Positions 55,125 to 64,000 of a DNA stretch of 64,000 nt are shown here, piece by piece; position 1 is the stretch's first letter; each line of letters begins with the position of its first letter. The stretch is from Sulfurisoma sediminicola (GTDB lineage Bacteria > Pseudomonadota > Gammaproteobacteria > Burkholderiales > Rhodocyclaceae), in the NCBI RefSeq assembly GCF_003865015.1, contig NZ_BHVV01000006.1:372001-436000 (forward strand). The letters are read 5' to 3'. A program made the translations under genes and the position numbers. Under the pieces are notes generated by a model, which was not told the origin of the DNA, searched no databases, and worked only from the letters and a program-made list of their open reading frames with translations.

Positions 55125-56071
55125 ATGTGTCGGATTCGAATCAGCCCAACTGGGAACGTCAGATCATCGAGAAAATCGCCCTCGAAGGCATCGCCGAGCA
55201 GCGGCGTGCCCGCCGTTGGGGCATTTTCTTCAAGCTGCTCGGCTTCGGCTACCTGAGTGCGCTGCTTTTCTTCGCCGTGGACTGGGGTGAGTCGGCAGAC
55301 ATCGCCGATGGCAAGAAGACCACCGCGCTGGTCGATGTCAGCGGCGTCATCCAGGCCAAGGGTGACGCAAATGCCGAGAACGTGATTTCGGCACTGCAGG
55401 GGGCCTTCAAGTCCAAGCACACCGCCGGCGTGGTGCTGCGCATCAACAGTCCCGGCGGCAGTCCGGTCCAGGCCGGCATGATCAACGACGAGATCCGCCG
55501 CCTGCGCGCGAAGCATCCGGAAGTACCGCTCTACGCCGTGGTCGAGGACGTCTGCGCCTCGGGCGGCTACTACATCGCGGCCTCCGCCGACAAGATCTTC
55601 GTCGACAAGGCCAGCATCGTCGGCTCGATCGGCGTGCTCATGGACGGTTTCGGCTTCACCGGCACCATGGACAAGCTCGGCGTCGAGCGGAGGCTTCTGA
55701 CCGCCGGCCAGAACAAGGGCTTCCTCGATCCCTTCTCGCCGCAGAATGCCGAGCACAAGGCGCATGCCCAGGAAATGCTCGACGACATCCACCGCCAGTT
55801 CATCGATGTTGTGCGCAAGGGGCGCGGCAAGCGCCTCAAGGAGACGCCGGACATGTACTCGGGTCTGATGTGGACCGGCGCCAAGAGCATCGAACTCGGC
55901 CTGGCCGACGGCTACGGCACGCTCGAGTCGGTGGCGCGCGACGTGCTCAAGGCCGAGGACATCCGCGACTACACGGTCAAGTCCAACTTCGCCGAGAAGT
56001 TCGCCAAGCGCTTCGGCGCCAACATGGCCGAGGGCGCGGCCAGCGTGGTGACGAGGTTTAGCCTGCGCTGA
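55121..56071 (+). CDS. sppA: Signal peptide peptidase SppA (S49)
   Basis: A 316-residue membrane protease. One transmembrane helix lies at about 36-52 (FKLLGFGYLSALLFFAV). The S49 domain has Ser147 (VCASGGYYIAASADKI) and Lys199 (TAGQNKGFLDP) as the Ser-Lys dyad. It is the short, single-domain type. It degrades signal peptides left in the membrane. ATGA overlap with the Rieske gene; the last 14 bp overlap the convergent methyltransferase gene. Confidence 0.92.
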   Translation: MNVSDSNQPNWERQIIEKIALEGIAEQRRARRWGIFFKLLGFGYLSALLFFAVDWGESADIADGKKTTALVDVSGVIQAKGDANAENVISALQGAFKSKHTAGVVLRINSPGGSPVQAGMINDEIRRLRAKHPEVPLYAVVEDVCASGGYYIAASADKIFVDKASIVGSIGVLMDGFGFTGTMDKLGVERRLLTAGQNKGFLDPFSPQNAEHKAHAQEMLDDIHRQFIDVVRKGRGKRLKETPDMYSGLMWTGAKSIELGLADGYGTLESVARDVLKAEDIRDYTVKSNFAEKFAKRFGANMAEGAASVVTRFSLR

Positions 56072-56771
56072 GCAACAGAAACACGGTCGGACGCTTGTCG
56101 AGGTCCGGCCGCTGTGCCCGACGCCAGTCCGCCACGCGGCGCGTGGCAACCGTCTCCGTCGGCAGGGAAAGGTCACTGGCCACGCAGAGCAACGTCTGCG
56201 GCCGGCAGGCCGTCAGCAGGGCATCGAACAGCGCCGCGTTGCGGTAGGGTGTTTCGATGAATAGTTGCGTCTGGGTATTCTTCTGCGATTCCCGTTCCAG
56301 TTCCGCGATGCGACGGCTGCGCTCGGGTTCGCGCGCCGGCAGGTAGCCGTGGAAGGCGAAGCGCTGGCCGTCGAGGCCCGAAGCCATCAGGGCCAGCAGC
56401 AGTGAGGAGGGACCGACCAGCGGTCGCACGAAAATGCCGAGTTCATGCGCGCGCCGGACCAGCAGCGCGCCGGGGTCGGCGACGCCGGGACAGCCGGCTT
56501 CCGACATCACACCCAGGTCGTGGCCCGCGCGCAGCGGCGCCAGCAGGCGCTCGACGTCGGCGGCGGCCGGCTTTTCCGGGATTTGCTCGATTGAAAGTTC
56601 GCGCAAGGGCAGGGGGTGGTCGAGGCGCTTGAGCTCGGCGCGGGCGCTCTTGGCATTCTCGACCGCGAAGTGGCGCAGGGTGCAGGCGATGTCGCGGCTG
56701 GCCTGGGGCAGGTAGTGCGGCCAGGGGGAATCGCCGAGGGCGACCGGAATCAGGTAGAGCGTCGCCGCCAT
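56058..56771 (-). CDS. RsmI-like tetrapyrrole-methylase-fold methyltransferase
   Basis: A 237-residue SAM-dependent methyltransferase of the RsmI/CbiF fold: LYLIPVALGDS at the start, VMSEAGCPGVADPGALLVRRA (the nucleotide/SAM loop) and VGPSSLLLALMASGL. It differs from canonical RsmI by an altered N-terminus. I recall this second RsmI-like group being found next to maf and sppA in betaproteobacteria. The target is unproven. Confidence 0.85.
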   Translation of the reverse strand: MAATLYLIPVALGDSPWPHYLPQASRDIACTLRHFAVENAKSARAELKRLDHPLPLRELSIEQIPEKPAAADVERLLAPLRAGHDLGVMSEAGCPGVADPGALLVRRAHELGIFVRPLVGPSSLLLALMASGLDGQRFAFHGYLPAREPERSRRIAELERESQKNTQTQLFIETPYRNAALFDALLTACRPQTLLCVASDLSLPTETVATRRVADWRRAQRPDLDKRPTVFLLLSAG

Positions 56772-56781
56772 CGGGGCAGAG

Positions 56782-57369
56782 TCAGGGCAACTCGACGCCC
56801 TCGGCCCTCAGCATCTCGGCCAGCGCGATCAGCGGCAGGCCGACCAGGGCGTTGGGGTCGTCGCCGCGCAGGTATTCGAGCAGCGCGATGCCCAAGCCCT
56901 CGGACCGCGCCGAGCCGGCACAGTTCAGGGCGTCTTCCTTGTCCACATAGCGGTGGATTTCGGCGTCCGACAGTTCGCGGAAGCGCACTTCGGTCGGGAT
57001 CCCGCGAATGTGGGTCCGGCCGGTGGCGGCATTGAGCAAGCACAAGCCGGTATGGAAAACCACCGCTTTTCCGCTCATCGAGCGCAACTGGACGATGGCA
57101 TTCTCTCGCGTTCCCGGCTTGCCGAAGCGCTGCGAGCCGCCCGCCACATAGGCGACCTGGTCGGAACCGATGATCAGGGCGTCGGGAAAGCGGCCCGCGA
57201 CGGCGCGTGCCTTGGCTTCGGCCAGGCGCTGGGCGGTGGCGACGGGCGATTCGCCCGGCAGGGCCGTTTCGTCGGTTTCCGGGGCGACCGCCTCGAAGGG
57301 CATTTGCAGGCGGCCGAGAAGTTCTCGGCGGTAGGGCGAGGTCGAGGCCAGGACAAGTTTGGGCGGCAT
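56782..57369 (-). CDS. Maf-family nucleotide pyrophosphatase (YceF-like)
   Basis: A 195-residue protein with the Maf motifs [31 protein letters not shown] and the KPGTRENA loop. The YceF branch hydrolyses modified nucleotides such as 7-methyl-GTP. It is divergent from yceD, the usual neighbour. Confidence 0.92.
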   Translation of the reverse strand: MPPKLVLASTSPYRRELLGRLQMPFEAVAPETDETALPGESPVATAQRLAEAKARAVAGRFPDALIIGSDQVAYVAGGSQRFGKPGTRENAIVQLRSMSGKAVVFHTGLCLLNAATGRTHIRGIPTEVRFRELSDAEIHRYVDKEDALNCAGSARSEGLGIALLEYLRGDDPNALVGLPLIALAEMLRAEGVELP

Positions 57370-57417
57370 GCGTTTGTTTTGACTGGCAAAGGGGCGGCAT
57401 GATAACATTCGCCGTTT

Positions 57418-57981
57418 ATGTCGAGCCAGAAGAGTCAGACGAAAAGCGGCCCGACCGACCTCAGCGCAGCGGTCATCGACAGCCTGGAGTTTTCCCGCCA
57501 GGGCCGTGAGATAAGCGGAGTGGTGGCGGTTGCCGCGTTGGACCGCCTCGCCGATGTCGTGGTCGAGCCGGTGGGTTCTTTGAATTGCACGTTGCGCGGT
57601 TTGCCAGGCGAGCAGCGGCAGGACGGAAAGCCCGGGCTGGAACTGGAAGTGGCCGGCAGCATGAAATTTCGCTGCCAGCGCTGTCTGCAGGTGATGGACT
57701 TCCCGCTGCGCGTGGTGAGCCGTCTGCTGCTGCTGGATCCGGGCGAGATGTTGCCGGATGACGTTGTCGAGGACGATGACGAAGTTGCGGGCGACGAGCT
57801 GGATGATGAGTGGGACGCCATCGAGGCGAGCCGCGAGCAGTCGGTGCTGGCGCTGATCGAGGACGAGGTGCTGCTGGCCTTGCCGATCGTGCCGAGGCAC
57901 GATGTGTGCGAGCCGCCGGTGGCAATGAAAGATGAACACGAGCCTTCGCCGTTCGCGGTGCTGGCGAAATTGAAACAGTAA
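57418..57981 (+). CDS. yceD: YceD (DUF177) family protein
   Basis: A 187-residue protein with the CxRC pair ([16 protein letters not shown]) and an acidic central region ([18 protein letters not shown]). YceD proteins are linked to 23S rRNA accumulation and stand directly upstream of rpmF, as here (22 bp apart). Confidence 0.9.
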   Translation: MSSQKSQTKSGPTDLSAAVIDSLEFSRQGREISGVVAVAALDRLADVVVEPVGSLNCTLRGLPGEQRQDGKPGLELEVAGSMKFRCQRCLQVMDFPLRVVSRLLLLDPGEMLPDDVVEDDDEVAGDELDDEWDAIEASREQSVLALIEDEVLLALPIVPRHDVCEPPVAMKDEHEPSPFAVLAKLKQ

Positions 57982-58003
57982 TAGAGAAGCAAGGAGTAGT
58001 GAA

Positions 58004-58183
58004 ATGGCCGTCCAACAGAACAAGAAGTCTCCCTCCAAGCGCGGCATGCATCGCGCCCATGACTTTCTGACCAACCCGCCGCTGGCCGTCGAGCCGACCA
58101 CGGGCGAGGTTCACCTGCGTCACCACATCTCGCCGACGGGTGTCTACCGCGGCAAGAAGGTTCTCAAGACCAAGGGCGAGTAA
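58004..58183 (+). CDS. rpmF: Ribosomal protein L32
   Basis: A 59-residue basic protein starting [20 protein letters not shown] and ending [10 protein letters not shown]. This is the zinc-free type, lacking the C-terminal cysteines. AAGGAG precedes the ATG by 8 nt. It sits between yceD and plsX as in most proteobacteria. Confidence 0.97.
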   Translation: MAVQQNKKSPSKRGMHRAHDFLTNPPLAVEPTTGEVHLRHHISPTGVYRGKKVLKTKGE

Positions 58184-58251
58184 GTCTTTCGAAAACGGCC
58201 GGCGGAGCCATCCTGGCGCGCCGGCCGTTTTCACGAGCACACTTCCCTACG

Positions 58252-59277
58252 ATGGCAATTACCATCGCGGTGGACGCCATGGGCGGAGATCACGGCCCGT
58301 CGGTCACCGTGTCCGCCGTATTCGATTTCCTGCGTCGCGAGAGCGACTGCGCCGCCATCATGGTCGGGCGCGAGGACGATTTGCGTCCCTTGCTGGTCGA
58401 AGTCGGGCAGGAATTCGGCGAACGCCTCCGCCTCCACCATGCCAGCGAGGTCGTCGGCATGGACGAGGCGGTCGCGACCGCACTGCGCAACAAGAAGGAC
58501 TCGTCGATGCGCGTCATGGCCGATCTGGTCAAGGACGGCACGGCCGATGCCGGTCTATCCGCCGGCAACACCGGCGCGTTGATGGCGATTTCGCGTTTCG
58601 TCCTCAAGACCCTGCCGGGCATCGACCGCCCGGCCATCGCCGGAATCCTGCCCACGTCCAAGGGGCACACCTATGTGCTCGACCTCGGCGCCAATGTCGA
58701 TTGTCAGCCCGAGCACCTGCAGCAGTTCGGCATCATGGGCTCGTTGCTGGTTTCCGCGCTGGAACACAAGGAGCGCCCCTCGATCGGCCTGCTCAACATC
58801 GGCGAAGAAGACATCAAGGGCAACGAGGTGGTCAAGCGTGCGGCCGACCTGCTCAGGATCAGCGATCTCAACTTCTACGGCAACGTCGAGGGTACCGACA
58901 TCTGGAAGGGCACCACGGATGTCGTGGTGTGCGACGGTTTCGTCGGCAACGTTTTGCTCAAGTCCTCCGAAGGCCTCGCCCAGATGATCTATGGGGCCCT
59001 CAAGCAGGAGTTTTCGCGCAATATTTTCACCAAGCTTTCCGCCCTGGCGGCACTGCCGGTGATCAAGGCCTTCAAACGCCGCTTCGACCATCGCGCCTAC
59101 AACGGCGCCGGCCTGCTCGGCCTCAAGGGCATCGTCTTCAAGAGCCATGGTTCGGCCGATGCGTTCGCCTTCCGCTGCGCGCTGCAGCGTGCGGCCGAAG
59201 CCGCGCGTGAGCGTCTGCCCGAGAAGATCGCCCAGCGAATGGCCGCCGTGGCGCCAACGCCGACTCTCTGCGACTGA
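58252..59277 (+). CDS. plsX: Phosphate acyltransferase PlsX
   Basis: A 341-residue protein with [14 protein letters not shown] at the start and [23 protein letters not shown], and [18 protein letters not shown] near residue 225. It makes acyl-phosphate from acyl-ACP, the first step of phospholipid assembly with PlsY. It ends 2 nt before fabH, so they are translated together. The extreme 3' end contains an antisense-oriented copy of the recurrent GTCGGCG element, within the coding sequence. Confidence 0.97.
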   Translation: MAITIAVDAMGGDHGPSVTVSAVFDFLRRESDCAAIMVGREDDLRPLLVEVGQEFGERLRLHHASEVVGMDEAVATALRNKKDSSMRVMADLVKDGTADAGLSAGNTGALMAISRFVLKTLPGIDRPAIAGILPTSKGHTYVLDLGANVDCQPEHLQQFGIMGSLLVSALEHKERPSIGLLNIGEEDIKGNEVVKRAADLLRISDLNFYGNVEGTDIWKGTTDVVVCDGFVGNVLLKSSEGLAQMIYGALKQEFSRNIFTKLSALAALPVIKAFKRRFDHRAYNGAGLLGLKGIVFKSHGSADAFAFRCALQRAAEAARERLPEKIAQRMAAVAPTPTLCD

Positions 59278-59279
59278 CC

Positions 59280-60254
59280 ATGGCCATTGTTCATTCCCGC
59301 ATTACCGGCACCGGCAGCTATCTGCCCGGCGCGCCCGTCTCGAATTCCGAACTGATCGCGGCGCATGGCCTCGATTCCTCCGACGATTGGATCGCCGAGC
59401 GCACCGGCATCCGCGCCCGCCACCTAGCCGGCGAGGGTGTCGCCGCCAGCGACCTGGCGCTCGAAGCCTGCAAGCGCGCGCTCGAGGCTGCCGGCCGCCC
59501 GGCCAACGACGTCGATCTCATCATCGTCGCCACCTCGACGCCCGACTACGTCTTCCCCAGCGCGGCGGCGCTGCTGCAGGCCAAGCTCGGCGTCACCAAC
59601 GGCGGCGCGGCCTTCGACCTGCAGGCGGTGTGCAGCGGCTTCGTCTATGCCCTGACCGTGGCCGACAAGTTCATCCGCTCCGGCTCGCACAAGTGCGCGC
59701 TGGTCGTCGGTGCCGAGGTGTTCTCGCGCATCCTCGACTGGAGCGATCGCGGCACCTGCGTGCTGTTCGGCGATGGTGCCGGCGCGGTGGTGCTCGAGGC
59801 TTCCGATAAGCCGGGCATTCTCGCGACGGCCATGCACGCCGACGGCAGCCATCACGGCATTCTCTCGGTGCCGGGCCAGGTCTGCGGCGGCAAGGCGGTC
59901 GGCGATCCCTTCCTGCGCATGGACGGCCAGGCCGTGTTCAAGTTCGCCGTCAAGGTGCTGGCCGACGTCGCCCACGAGGTGCTCGCCGCCGCGAACATGA
60001 CGGCCGACCAACTCGACTGGCTGATTCCCCATCAGGCCAATGTCCGCATCCTGCAATCGACGGCGAAGCGGTTGCACGTGCCGCCGGAGAAGTGCGTCGT
60101 CACGGTGGATCGCCACGGCAACACCTCGGCGGCTTCCATTCCGCTGGCGCTCGACGAAGTCGTGCGCTCGGGAAAAGTCGGCGCCGGCGACACGGTGCTG
60201 CTCGAAGGCGTCGGCGGCGGTTTCACCTGGGGCGCGGCCCTGCTCAAACTCTGA
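59280..60254 (+). CDS. fabH: 3-oxoacyl-ACP synthase III (FabH)
   Basis: A 324-residue condensing enzyme with catalytic Cys in [12 protein letters not shown], His in [11 protein letters not shown] and Asn in RHGNTSAAS. It starts fatty acid synthesis from acetyl-CoA and malonyl-ACP. It is part of the plsX-fabHDG-acpP-fabF operon. Confidence 0.97.
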   Translation: MAIVHSRITGTGSYLPGAPVSNSELIAAHGLDSSDDWIAERTGIRARHLAGEGVAASDLALEACKRALEAAGRPANDVDLIIVATSTPDYVFPSAAALLQAKLGVTNGGAAFDLQAVCSGFVYALTVADKFIRSGSHKCALVVGAEVFSRILDWSDRGTCVLFGDGAGAVVLEASDKPGILATAMHADGSHHGILSVPGQVCGGKAVGDPFLRMDGQAVFKFAVKVLADVAHEVLAAANMTADQLDWLIPHQANVRILQSTAKRLHVPPEKCVVTVDRHGNTSAASIPLALDEVVRSGKVGAGDTVLLEGVGGGFTWGAALLKL

Positions 60255-60265
60255 TCTCGACCAGC

Positions 60266-60331
60266 ATGAAATTCGCATTCGTGTTTAGTTCCGGCGTAAC
60301 GCCCGCTGGCGCGGGCATTAGCTTTCACTGA
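60266..60331 (+). other. Decoy or leader mini-ORF duplicating the fabD start
   Basis: A 21-codon frame in the fabH-fabD gap begins MKFAFVF, the same first seven residues as FabD, but with different wobble bases in several codons. It then diverges through a GC hairpin (GCCCGC-TGGC-GCGGGC, 60301-60316) and stops 18 bp before the real fabD ATG. This looks like an old partial duplication of the fabD 5' end with a palindromic insert, or a leader peptide that tunes fabD translation. Confidence 0.5.
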
Positions 60332-60349
60332 AGACTCACGAGGAACAGA

Positions 60350-61282
60350 ATGAAGTTTGCATTCGTCTTTCCGGGCCAAGGCTCGCAATCGCTGGGCATG
60401 ATGGCCGCCTACGGCGACAGCCCGGTCATCCGCGCCACCTTCGATGAGGCCTCGCAAGCACTCGGTCGCGACCTCTGGCAACTGGTGGCCGAAGGCCCGG
60501 CAGAAGCGCTGTCGCAGACGGTCAACACCCAGCCGCTGATGCTGACGGCCGGCATCGCAGTCTGGCGCCTGTGGCTGGACAAGGGCGGCGTGCAACCCGC
60601 CATGGTCGCCGGCCACAGCCTCGGCGAATACTCGGCGCTCGTCGCTGCCGGCGTGCTCGAACTGAAGGATGCCGTGCCGCTGGTCGAACTGCGCGCCAAG
60701 GCCATGCAGGATGCCGTGCCGGCGGGCGAGGGCGCCATGGCGGCGATCCTCGGCATGGACGCTGAAACCGTGAAGGCGATCTGCTCCGAGGCTGCGCAGG
60801 GCCAGGCCGTGCAGGCCGTCAATTTCAATTCGCCGGAACAGACAGTGATCGCCGGCCACAAGGCGGCCGTCGAGCGCGCGGCCGAAGGCTGCAAGGCCAA
60901 GGGGGCGAAGCGTGCGGTGATGCTGCCGGTTTCCGCGCCCTTCCACTCCTCGCTGATGCAGCCGGCCGCCGAGCGCCTACAGGCCGCACTGGCGGGCCTG
61001 AGCTTCAACGCGCCGCGCATCCCCGTAGTGAATAACGTCGATGTCGCCACGGCCACGGAGCCCGAGGCCATCAAGGCCGCGCTGGTGCGCCAGGCGGCCG
61101 CGCCGGTGCGCTGGGTCGAGACCATGCGGGCCATGCAGGCGGCCGGCGTCAGCCATGTCTATGAATGCGGTCCGGGCAAGGTGCTGGCAGGACTGACCAA
61201 ACGCTGCGCCGACGGCCTCGCCGGCGGTGCGATGAACGATCTGGCCGGCGTCGAGGCGACGCTGGCCGCAGTGAAGGGTTAA
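60350..61282 (+). CDS. fabD: Malonyl-CoA:ACP transacylase (FabD)
   Basis: A 310-residue protein with FPGQGSQSLGM at the start, the active-site serine in VAGHSLGEYSAL and a late AAPVRWVETM with partner His in VSAPFHSSLM. It loads malonyl groups onto ACP. GAGGAACAGA precedes the ATG. The mini-ORF at 60266 lies just upstream. Confidence 0.97.
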   Translation: MKFAFVFPGQGSQSLGMMAAYGDSPVIRATFDEASQALGRDLWQLVAEGPAEALSQTVNTQPLMLTAGIAVWRLWLDKGGVQPAMVAGHSLGEYSALVAAGVLELKDAVPLVELRAKAMQDAVPAGEGAMAAILGMDAETVKAICSEAAQGQAVQAVNFNSPEQTVIAGHKAAVERAAEGCKAKGAKRAVMLPVSAPFHSSLMQPAAERLQAALAGLSFNAPRIPVVNNVDVATATEPEAIKAALVRQAAAPVRWVETMRAMQAAGVSHVYECGPGKVLAGLTKRCADGLAGGAMNDLAGVEATLAAVKG

Positions 61283-61285
61283 GCC

Positions 61286-62026
61286 ATGCTCAAGGGACAG
61301 ATCGCGCTGGTCACCGGCGCCTCGCGCGGCATCGGCCGCGCCATCGCGCTCGAACTCGGTGCCCAGGGCGCCACGGTGATCGGCACCGCGACGTCGGAAG
61401 CCGGCGCCGCGGATATCCAGAAGGCGCTGGAAGCAGCCGGTGTCGCCGGCATCGGTGCGGTGCTCAATGTCACCGATGCTGCCTCTTGCGAATCCCTGCT
61501 CGGCGAGATCGAGAAGAAATTCGGCGCCGTGTCGGTGCTGGTCAACAACGCCGGCATCACCCGCGACAACCTCGCCATGCGCATGAAGGACGAGGAGTGG
61601 GATGCCGTCATCGACACCAACCTCAAGGCGGTGTTCCGCCTCTCCCGGCTGGTGATGCGCCCGATGATGAAGGCCCGCTTCGGCCGCATCATCAACATCA
61701 CTTCGGTGGTGGCGAGCTCGGGCAATCCCGGGCAGGCCAACTACTGCGCGGCCAAAGCCGGCGTCGAGGGCCTGACGCGTTCGCTGGCGCAGGAACTCGG
61801 CAGCCGCAACATCACGGTCAATTGCATCGCGCCCGGCTTCATCGACACGGACATGACCAAGGAAATGCCGGAGGCGCAGCGCAACGGACTGCTGTCGCGC
61901 ATCCCGGCGGGCCGCGCCGGCCAGCCCGAAGACATCGCGGCCGCCACGGCGTTCCTAGCCAGTTCGCGTGCCGGTTACATCACCGGCAACACGCTACATG
62001 TCAACGGCGGAATGTATATGAGCTGA
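61286..62026 (+). CDS. fabG: 3-oxoacyl-ACP reductase (FabG)
   Basis: A 246-residue short-chain dehydrogenase with the NADPH motif [18 protein letters not shown] at about 87, the catalytic Ser in [15 protein letters not shown] and YCAAKAG (Tyr/Lys). It performs the first reduction of each elongation cycle. It follows fabD by 3 nt. Confidence 0.97.
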   Translation: MLKGQIALVTGASRGIGRAIALELGAQGATVIGTATSEAGAADIQKALEAAGVAGIGAVLNVTDAASCESLLGEIEKKFGAVSVLVNNAGITRDNLAMRMKDEEWDAVIDTNLKAVFRLSRLVMRPMMKARFGRIINITSVVASSGNPGQANYCAAKAGVEGLTRSLAQELGSRNITVNCIAPGFIDTDMTKEMPEAQRNGLLSRIPAGRAGQPEDIAAATAFLASSRAGYITGNTLHVNGGMYMS

Positions 62027-62087
62027 TCTCGGTGATTCCGCCGAGTTTGGTAGAATGCAGCAGTTTTTCTCACCACAGGAGCAGGCA

Positions 62088-62324
62088 ATGGAGAACCTCG
62101 AACAACGCGTCAAGAAGATCGTCGCCGAGCAGCTGGGCGTCAATGAAGCCGACATCAAGAACGAGTCGTCCTTCGTCGACGATCTGGGCGCGGATTCGCT
62201 GGATACCGTCGAGCTGGTGATGGCCCTCGAAGAGGAATTCGAGTGCGAGATTCCGGACGAGGAAGCCGAGAAGATCACCAGCGTTCAGCAGGCTATCGAC
62301 TACGTCAAGGTTCACCTGAAGTAA
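62088..62324 (+). CDS. acpP: Acyl carrier protein
   Basis: A 78-residue acidic protein with the phosphopantetheine serine in [29 protein letters not shown] precedes the ATG at 62088; an upstream in-frame ATG at 62055 is less likely. It lies between fabG and fabF. Confidence 0.98.
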   Translation: MENLEQRVKKIVAEQLGVNEADIKNESSFVDDLGADSLDTVELVMALEEEFECEIPDEEAEKITSVQQAIDYVKVHLK

Positions 62325-62349
62325 TCTTCAAACCGCTTGGGAGTGCACC

Positions 62350-63582
62350 TTGTCGCGCCGTAGAGTCGTCGTCACCGGCCTCGGGATCATTTCCCCGGTC
62401 GGCAATACCGTAGCCGAAACCTGGGACAACATCGTCGCTGGCAAGAGCGGCATCGGCCCGATCACGCGTTTCGACCCTGCCGCCTTCAAGGCGCGCATCG
62501 CCGGCGAGGTCAAGGGTTTCGACATCACGGCCTATCTCTCGGCCAAGGAAGCCCGCCGTATGGATGTCTTCATCCATTACGGCATGGCCGCCGGCATCCA
62601 GGCCATCAAGGATTCCGGCCTGACCGTCACCCCCGAGAACGCCGAGCGCATCGGCGTCAATATCGGTTCCGGCATCGGCGGCCTGCCGATGATCGAGGAG
62701 ACGCACGACGACTACCTTGCGTCCGGACCGCGCAAGATATCGCCCTTCTTCATCCCGGGCACCATCATCAACATGATCTCGGGCAACCTTTCGATCATGT
62801 TCGGTCTCAAGGGCCCCAACCTTGCCGTGGTGACGGCCTGCACGACCGGCCTGCACGCCATCGGTCTGGGCTTGCGCACCATCCAGTACGGCGATGCCGA
62901 CGTGATGGTCTGCGGCGGCGCCGAATCGACGGTGACGCCGCTCGCCGTCGGCGGCTTCGCCTCGGCGCAGGCACTGTCCACGCGCAACGACGATCCGGCG
63001 ACGGCCAGCCGTCCGTGGGACACCGGTCGCGACGGCTTCGTCCTCGGCGAGGGCGCCGGCGTGCTGGTGCTGGAAGAGTACGAGCATGCGAAGCAGCGCG
63101 GCGCCCGCATCTACGCCGAACTGTCCGGTTTCGGCATGAGCGGCGACGCCTATCACATGACGGCGCCGAGCACCGACGGCCCCTGCCGCAGCATGCAGAA
63201 CGCGCTGCGCGACGCCGGCATCAACGCCGACGCAGTGCAGTACATCAACGCCCACGGCACTTCCACGCCGCTCGGCGACAAGAACGAGACCGAGGCCATC
63301 AAGCTGGCCCTGGGCGATGCCGCAAGGAAGCTGGTCGTTAATTCGACCAAATCGATGACCGGGCACCTGCTCGGCGGCGCCGGCGGCCTCGAATCGGCTC
63401 TGACCGTTCTGGCCATCCACCATCAGGTGTCGCCGCCGACGATCAACATCTTCGAGCAGGATCCGGAGTGCGACCTAGACTACTGCGCCAACACGGCGCG
63501 GCAGATGAAAATCGATGTTGCCGTCAAGAACAACTTCGGCTTCGGCGGCACCAACGGCACGCTGGTGTTCCGGCGGGTCTGA
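62350..63582 (+). CDS. fabF: 3-oxoacyl-ACP synthase II (FabF)
   Basis: A 410-residue condensing enzyme with Cys in [12 protein letters not shown], His in [11 protein letters not shown] and His in [11 protein letters not shown]. It elongates acyl chains and controls the C16-C18 step. The frame starts with TTG at 62350 ([12 protein letters not shown]), 25 nt after acpP, with TTGGGAG upstream. Confidence 0.96.
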   Translation: MSRRRVVVTGLGIISPVGNTVAETWDNIVAGKSGIGPITRFDPAAFKARIAGEVKGFDITAYLSAKEARRMDVFIHYGMAAGIQAIKDSGLTVTPENAERIGVNIGSGIGGLPMIEETHDDYLASGPRKISPFFIPGTIINMISGNLSIMFGLKGPNLAVVTACTTGLHAIGLGLRTIQYGDADVMVCGGAESTVTPLAVGGFASAQALSTRNDDPATASRPWDTGRDGFVLGEGAGVLVLEEYEHAKQRGARIYAELSGFGMSGDAYHMTAPSTDGPCRSMQNALRDAGINADAVQYINAHGTSTPLGDKNETEAIKLALGDAARKLVVNSTKSMTGHLLGGAGGLESALTVLAIHHQVSPPTINIFEQDPECDLDYCANTARQMKIDVAVKNNFGFGGTNGTLVFRRV

Positions 63583-63594
63583 CGAGGCGGGGCA

Positions 63595-64000
63595 GTGCAG
63601 CTGCCCATGACGATCGCCCTGCGCAGTTCGCGCAGTCTCCTGCTGTCGCAGGTGCTTGCGCATCTCGTCGCACTGGGCCTGCTCTGGCCGCTTGCCGTTC
63701 CGACGCCATTCAAGGCTCTGCTCGTCGCTGCCATCGTCGCTTCTGCCTGGCGTGGCTTTCATCGCGTGCGGAAGCCCGCCATTGTCGTACTGCATCTCGG
63801 CAAGGGCGGGGCACTGGAGGTCGGGACGGCACTCGGCACACGTCTCCCCGCGACAGTCCAGGGGCAAACCACGGTTCTGCCCGGGCTGATCGTCCTGTCG
63901 CTGCAATCGGCAAGGCGCACCCCGGCGTTGTCCTTGCCTGTCGATGCGATGGCAGCCGATGATCATCGCCGCTTGCGCCTGTGGTTGAAATGGCAGGTGG
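63595..64000 (+). CDS. YgfX/CptA-like membrane protein (3' end outside window)
   Basis: An open frame runs to the window edge (135 codons visible). After the start (GTG 63595 with GAGGCGGGG upstream, or ATG 63607) it reads MTIALRSSRSLLLSQVLAHL, then two hydrophobic helices (ALGLLWPLAV, KALLVAAIVASAWRGF) and a beta-rich cytosolic part ending RRLRLWLKWQV. This topology and the position after fabF match the YgfX family found between fabF and rpoE in betaproteobacteria. Confidence 0.7.
   Translation, partial: MQLPMTIALRSSRSLLLSQVLAHLVALGLLWPLAVPTPFKALLVAAIVASAWRGFHRVRKPAIVVLHLGKGGALEVGTALGTRLPATVQGQTTVLPGLIVLSLQSARRTPALSLPVDAMAADDHRRLRLWLKWQV

Noticed and set aside
60170-60195. Copy of the same element inside fabH
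   Set aside because: It encodes KVGAGDT, conserved in FabH; counted as coding coincidence.

Overview
The window is GC-rich chromosomal DNA from a betaproteobacterium, most likely from the Rhodocyclales or a close relative. The evidence is the order rne-rluC-(HAD phosphatase)-(Rieske)-sppA and maf-yceD-rpmF-plsX-fabH-fabD-fabG-acpP-fabF-ygfX at 50-64 kb, together with dense translational overlaps. The assignment below order level is an inference. I saw no rRNA, tRNA, CRISPR array or insertion sequence.

1-8.1 kb holds a lipid and stress module on the minus strand: small membrane protein, FAD amine oxidase, DUF1365, cyclopropane-type methyltransferase, chalcone-isomerase-like protein and an MFS carrier. 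Beside it are a periplasmic glutathione peroxidase and, divergently, a MerR regulator with the complete B12-photoreceptor signature (Wx9EH plus ExHxxG). An ECF sigma/anti-sigma operon with a secreted COG4315 protein follows, then an orphan TRAP-type binding protein.

9.8-29 kb is the most interesting part. It is a guanidine-assimilation locus on the minus strand: ABC permease and ATPase, two DUF1989 carboxyguanidine-deiminase-like subunits, a urea/guanidine carboxylase and an allophanate hydrolase. It sits behind a guanidine-I (ykkC) riboswitch at about 18.4-18.5 kb. A second guanidine-I riboswitch lies 10 kb away at 28.7-28.8 kb. It precedes the matching ABC binding protein, which is followed by a desaturase-like di-iron enzyme, an EamA exporter, a biuret-hydrolase-like cysteine hydrolase and a metallo-beta-lactamase-fold hydrolase. 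Both riboswitches are preceded by perfect sigma-54 promoters (TGGCAC-N5-TTGCT) and by NtrC-like dyads, so nitrogen limitation and guanidine appear to be sensed in series. The DNA between the two halves carries a lower-GC GIY-YIG repeat protein, three different toxin-antitoxin pairs that all use PIN-type toxins, and a sugar-isomerase-like gene.

29-38.2 kb is an Anbu (bacterial proteasome-related) locus: transglutaminase/DUF2126 and Anbu on the minus strand, then divergently an ATP-grasp enzyme, an alpha-E protein, a trypsin-like protease and a NifA-type sigma-54 activator. 38.3-44.7 kb holds OsmC and, behind a sigma-54 promoter with an upstream dyad, an acyl-CoA-dehydrogenase-like flavoprotein, a DUF302-like protein, rubredoxin, a nitrate/cyanate-type ABC transporter and cyanase. 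44.8-50 kb holds a SulP transporter fused to STAS and cNMP domains, a secreted hypothetical protein, an ABC-F ATPase and a low-molecular-weight phosphatase. 50-64 kb is core housekeeping: RNase E, RluC, SppA, Maf, L32 and the type II fatty-acid synthesis cluster. The first and last genes are cut by the window edges.
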